Assembly: GCA_023433985.1 (NCBI GenBank)
Contig: JAEYTN010000590.1
Location: forward strand, 1-6,670
DNA: 6,670 nt
Direction of reading: 5' to 3'
Source: Pseudomonadota bacterium
Lineage (GTDB): Bacteria > Pseudomonadota > Alphaproteobacteria > Rhizobiales > Devosiaceae
Shown here: positions 4,303-6,670 of the stretch, in pieces
Numbering within the stretch: the first letter of the stretch is position 1
How the letters are laid out: every line of letters begins with the position of its first letter
The notes under the pieces: model-generated
The model's database searches: none
Seen by the model: only the letters and a program-made list of their open reading frames with translations
Told to the model about the DNA's origin: nothing
Translations under genes and position numbers: made by a program

Positions 4303-5940
4303 GTGCTTGCGCCTGTCGACCTGCTCACAAGGCTGCGCGCCATCGACGTCGCCGACCGCATCGGTGGCGGCGAGCCGTCGCTATTGGCCGAGTGGGCCGA
4401 GGCCGACGTGCGTTTCGCCGCGTCCTCCGAGGCGATGGAGACGCGCTACTGGCAGGCGGTGCGCGAGCTCTTCAGCTGCATCAAACCGGCGGGCGGCGAG
4501 ACGACGATCCTCCACGAAGGCGGCATCTACCTTGGCTGCTGGCTCGAAAGCACCGGCACGATCAATGCCGAACTGTTGGGCCGCTTCCTGCCGGACGTGG
4601 CCGGCCGCACCTTCGCCGCTTTCGCCCAGGGACAGCGGGCGGATGGGCTCATCCCCTACAAGCTCACCGCCAACGGTCCGGCCTTCGCGCAGATTCAGCT
4701 GGTGACGCCGCTGGCCCGCTGCGTGTGGAACCACTACCTGCTCAATGGCTGCGACAGGGCCTGGCTCGTGCCCCTCTACGCCAGCATGTCCCGCTACGAC
4801 GACTGGCTCGCCACCTGGCGCGACACGCGCGGCACCGGGGCAGTGGAGGCGTTCTGCGCCTACGACACCGGTCACGACCTGTCACCCCGTTTCTGGCACT
4901 TGCCGGACAGTCCCCATAGGAACGATCCGACGCGCTACGATCCGGCGAGCCCGATCCTGCCCTTCATTGCGCCCGACCTCACCGCCAACGTCGCCTGCCA
5001 GCGCCGCTACCTGGCGCTGATCGCCGAGGCGCTGGGCGAGGACGGCGGTCGCTGGCGCGAGGCGGCCGCGGCCAGCGAGAGGGCGCTGTTCGAGCAATGC
5101 TGGAACGAGGCCGACGGCATCTTCTACGACCGCGACCGCAACGACGCGCCGGTCCGGGTGCAGTCGGACGTGCTGCTGCGTGTCCTCGCCTGCGAGATGG
5201 GCGATGCGGAGTTCTTTGCCGCCGCGCTCCGCCGCTACCTGCTCAATACGCGGAAGTTCTTCGCCAAGTATCCATTCACCTCGATCGCGCTCGATGATCC
5301 GCGCTACGACCCGAACTATGACTACAACAGCTGGGCCGGGCCTTCGAATTTCCTGAGCCTGATCCGCGCCCCGCATGCCTTCGAGCATCATGGCCGGCAT
5401 GTCGAGCTCACCTGGGCGATGCAGCCGACCCTCGCGGCGTTGTTCAAAGGCACGCGCTTTCCCCAGACGCTGCACCCGTTCACCGGCCGCGAGGGCTTCA
5501 CCGAGGCCTATTCGCCCGCGATCCTGTGCCTGCTCGATTTCATCGAGCGGCTGAGCGGCATCCTGCCCCGGCCCGACGGGACGCTGTGGTTCACCACGCT
5601 CACCCCGGCGCAGATCGAGCATCGCGACGCCCGGCACCAGACGGCCTATGCCCGCACCGTCGACGGCCGCCGCTTCGAGCTGGTCAACCTCGAGGGCGGC
5701 AGCGCCGCCTATCGCGACGGCGAGCTGCTGTTCGAGGCGCCGCGCGGACTGCGCGTCGTGACCGACAGGGCAGGGAGGATCCGTTCGCTCATCGGGATGA
5801 GCGCCGGGGGTACGCTCGGGCGGCTTCGCACGCTGGCGGGCGAGGTCACGGTGGCGCTGACCGCCAACGACCAGCTCGATTATCACGACGGCACGTTCCG
5901 GCGCGTGAGGGCGCCCGGCCTCGTGCCGCCGACCTACTGA
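4303..5940 (+). CDS. Six-hairpin (alpha/alpha)6-barrel glycoside hydrolase, MGH1/GH63/GH37-like
   Basis: The GTG at 4303 gives 545 residues; GGGAAGAGG ends 11 nt upstream. A TTG at 4273 would add 10 residues but has no ribosome-binding site. The barrel spans about residues 25-420. Family-type motifs are in order: HEGGIYLGCW (71-80), GLIPYKL (115-121), AYDTGHDLSPRF (186-197) with D192 as probable general acid, VQSDVLLRVLA (286-296), YNSWAGPSNFLS (341-352, matching the WxGPxW/N segment of GH37/GH63 enzymes) and GFTEAYSPAILCLLDF (398-413) with E401 as probable general base. Residues about 420-545 look beta-rich and may form a small C-terminal domain. There is no signal peptide, so it acts in the cytosol on imported sugars. 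Related enzymes cleave trehalose, mannosylglycerate, glucosylglycerate or trimmed alpha-glucosides with inversion; which bond is cut here is unknown. It is followed after 29 nt by the transport gene, so co-transcription is likely. Confidence 0.85.
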   Translation: MLAPVDLLTRLRAIDVADRIGGGEPSLLAEWAEADVRFAASSEAMETRYWQAVRELFSCIKPAGGETTILHEGGIYLGCWLESTGTINAELLGRFLPDVAGRTFAAFAQGQRADGLIPYKLTANGPAFAQIQLVTPLARCVWNHYLLNGCDRAWLVPLYASMSRYDDWLATWRDTRGTGAVEAFCAYDTGHDLSPRFWHLPDSPHRNDPTRYDPASPILPFIAPDLTANVACQRRYLALIAEALGEDGGRWREAAAASERALFEQCWNEADGIFYDRDRNDAPVRVQSDVLLRVLACEMGDAEFFAAALRRYLLNTRKFFAKYPFTSIALDDPRYDPNYDYNSWAGPSNFLSLIRAPHAFEHHGRHVELTWAMQPTLAALFKGTRFPQTLHPFTGREGFTEAYSPAILCLLDFIERLSGILPRPDGTLWFTTLTPAQIEHRDARHQTAYARTVDGRRFELVNLEGGSAAYRDGELLFEAPRGLRVVTDRAGRIRSLIGMSAGGTLGRLRTLAGEVTVALTANDQLDYHDGTFRRVRAPGLVPPTY

Positions 5941-5969
5941 GTGACTGCAACAAGAGGGAGGACCAACAC

Positions 5970-6670
5970 ATGACATTCAATCGCAGACGCTTCCTGCAAG
6001 GCACCGCAGCCGGCGCCGGAGCACTGGCCTTCGGGGGCCTCGCCCCGGCCTTCGCGCAGGACCGGCGCATTCGCCACTTCTGGTGGGGCAACCCGGAGCG
6101 AGACAAGCTCACCTTCGCCGTCATCGAGATCTTCAACGGCAAAAACCGGGGCATCATCGTCGAGGGCGAGACGCTGGGCTTCAACGACTACTTCACCAAG
6201 CTGACCACGCAGATCGCGGGCGGCGCCATGCCGGACGTGTTCCAGAACGGCTACGGCAACATGGTCGAGTATGTCGACAAGGGCACCACCAAGCCGCTCG
6301 ACGAGGCCATTGCGGCAGGCAAGATCGACATTTCCAAGATCGATCCGGCCGGCATCTCGGCGGGCACCTTCAACGGCAAGCTCTACGGCCTTACCATCGG
6401 CGCCAACTCGATGGCGACGCTGATCAATTCCCGCCTCTGGCAGGAAGCGGGTATCGACGTCGATCCGATCACCTGGACCTATGACGATCTCAAGGCCGCC
6501 GCGATCAAGATCAGCGAACTGGGCGGGCCCAAGGGCACCGACGACCTTACGGCCGACTGGGGCGCCTTCGGCGTCTATTGCGGCCAGCGCGGCTTCGCCA
6601 ACCAGTTCAACGCCGACAAGCAGTTCGCCTTCGGGCCGGAAATCGTCATCGACTACTGGAAGCAGTGGAA
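5970..6670 (+). CDS. ABC-transporter extracellular solute-binding protein (carbohydrate type), 5' part
   Basis: The frame is open to the window end, with 233 residues visible of an expected 400 or so. The ATG at 5970 follows a strong ribosome-binding site (GGAGGA, 7 nt upstream). The N-terminus MTFNRRRFLQGTAAGAGALAF is a twin-arginine (Tat) signal with R-R-x-F-L, a hydrophobic stretch and a probable cleavage after AFA (residue 29). The mature part is a cluster-B/SBP_bac_1-type sugar-binding fold: IRHFWWGNPERDKL, then FNDYFTKLTTQIAGGAMPDVFQ, then FNGKLYGLTIGANSMATLINSRLWQEAGI and ITWTYDDLKAAAIKI, typical of family 1 periplasmic binding proteins. It should capture a sugar or glycoside in the periplasm for an importer whose permease and ATPase genes presumably follow. 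Tat export means it folds before secretion. Family firm, ligand unknown. Confidence 0.93.
   Translation, partial: MTFNRRRFLQGTAAGAGALAFGGLAPAFAQDRRIRHFWWGNPERDKLTFAVIEIFNGKNRGIIVEGETLGFNDYFTKLTTQIAGGAMPDVFQNGYGNMVEYVDKGTTKPLDEAIAAGKIDISKIDPAGISAGTFNGKLYGLTIGANSMATLINSRLWQEAGIDVDPITWTYDDLKAAAIKISELGGPKGTDDLTADWGAFGVYCGQRGFANQFNADKQFAFGPEIVIDYWKQW

Noticed and set aside
4882..5976. 364-codon open frame on the minus strand
   Set aside because: It is antisense to the glycosidase gene, whose conserved motifs and codon pattern are clear; its composition is the Arg/Ala/Gly-rich kind produced by reading GC-rich DNA backwards.

Overview
The window is GC-rich with strong G/C preference at third codon positions. 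Its gene families (FCD-type GntR regulator, DUF6894, a Crp/Fnr subtype, DUF892 ferritin-like protein, Tat-exported sugar-binding protein) suggest an alphaproteobacterium of the Hyphomicrobiales, perhaps Devosia-like. That placement is inferred from gene content and codon style only. No rRNA, tRNA, CRISPR array, insertion sequence or phage gene was seen.

Left part (1-2855): a small-gene block with mixed orientation. The 3' end of a FadR/GntR-family regulator (+) enters from the left and meets, tail to tail, a compact minus-strand operon: DUF6766 membrane protein (1869-1507), Crp/Fnr-type regulator (1510-773, ATGA overlap) and DUF6894 protein (763-521, 9-nt gap). An 79-nt divergent gap separates this operon from a small uncharacterised helical protein (1949-2329, +). 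That gene converges on a minus-strand DUF892/YciE-type ferritin-like gene (2855-2361) across a near-perfect 11-bp hairpin. DUF892, DUF6894 and small membrane proteins are commonly linked to stress in alphaproteobacteria, so this half resembles a stress-response neighbourhood.

Middle (2856-3340): 485 nt without a convincing gene. It holds a good candidate promoter pointing right (perfect TTGACA box overlapped by an ECF/EcfG-like GGAAT-N17-CGTT pair), a 12-bp inverted repeat near the expected transcription start, and a roughly 270-nt leader with several hairpins and three copies of CTGAGAG.

Right part (3341-6670): a plus-strand unit. It encodes a PhyH-family Fe(II)/2-oxoglutarate oxygenase whose expected H-x-D motif reads H-S-G, a cytoplasmic six-hairpin (MGH1/GH63/GH37-like) glycosidase, and the beginning of a Tat-secreted ABC-transporter solute-binding protein that runs off the window. 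Two back-to-back hairpins sit between the first two genes. The simplest reading is a carbohydrate or glycoside uptake and breakdown operon: the binding protein captures a sugar, the glycosidase cleaves it in the cytoplasm, and the oxygenase oxidises the substrate, the aglycone or a product. The substrate cannot be told from the sequence. This oxygenase-glycosidase-transporter set is the most interesting part of the window.
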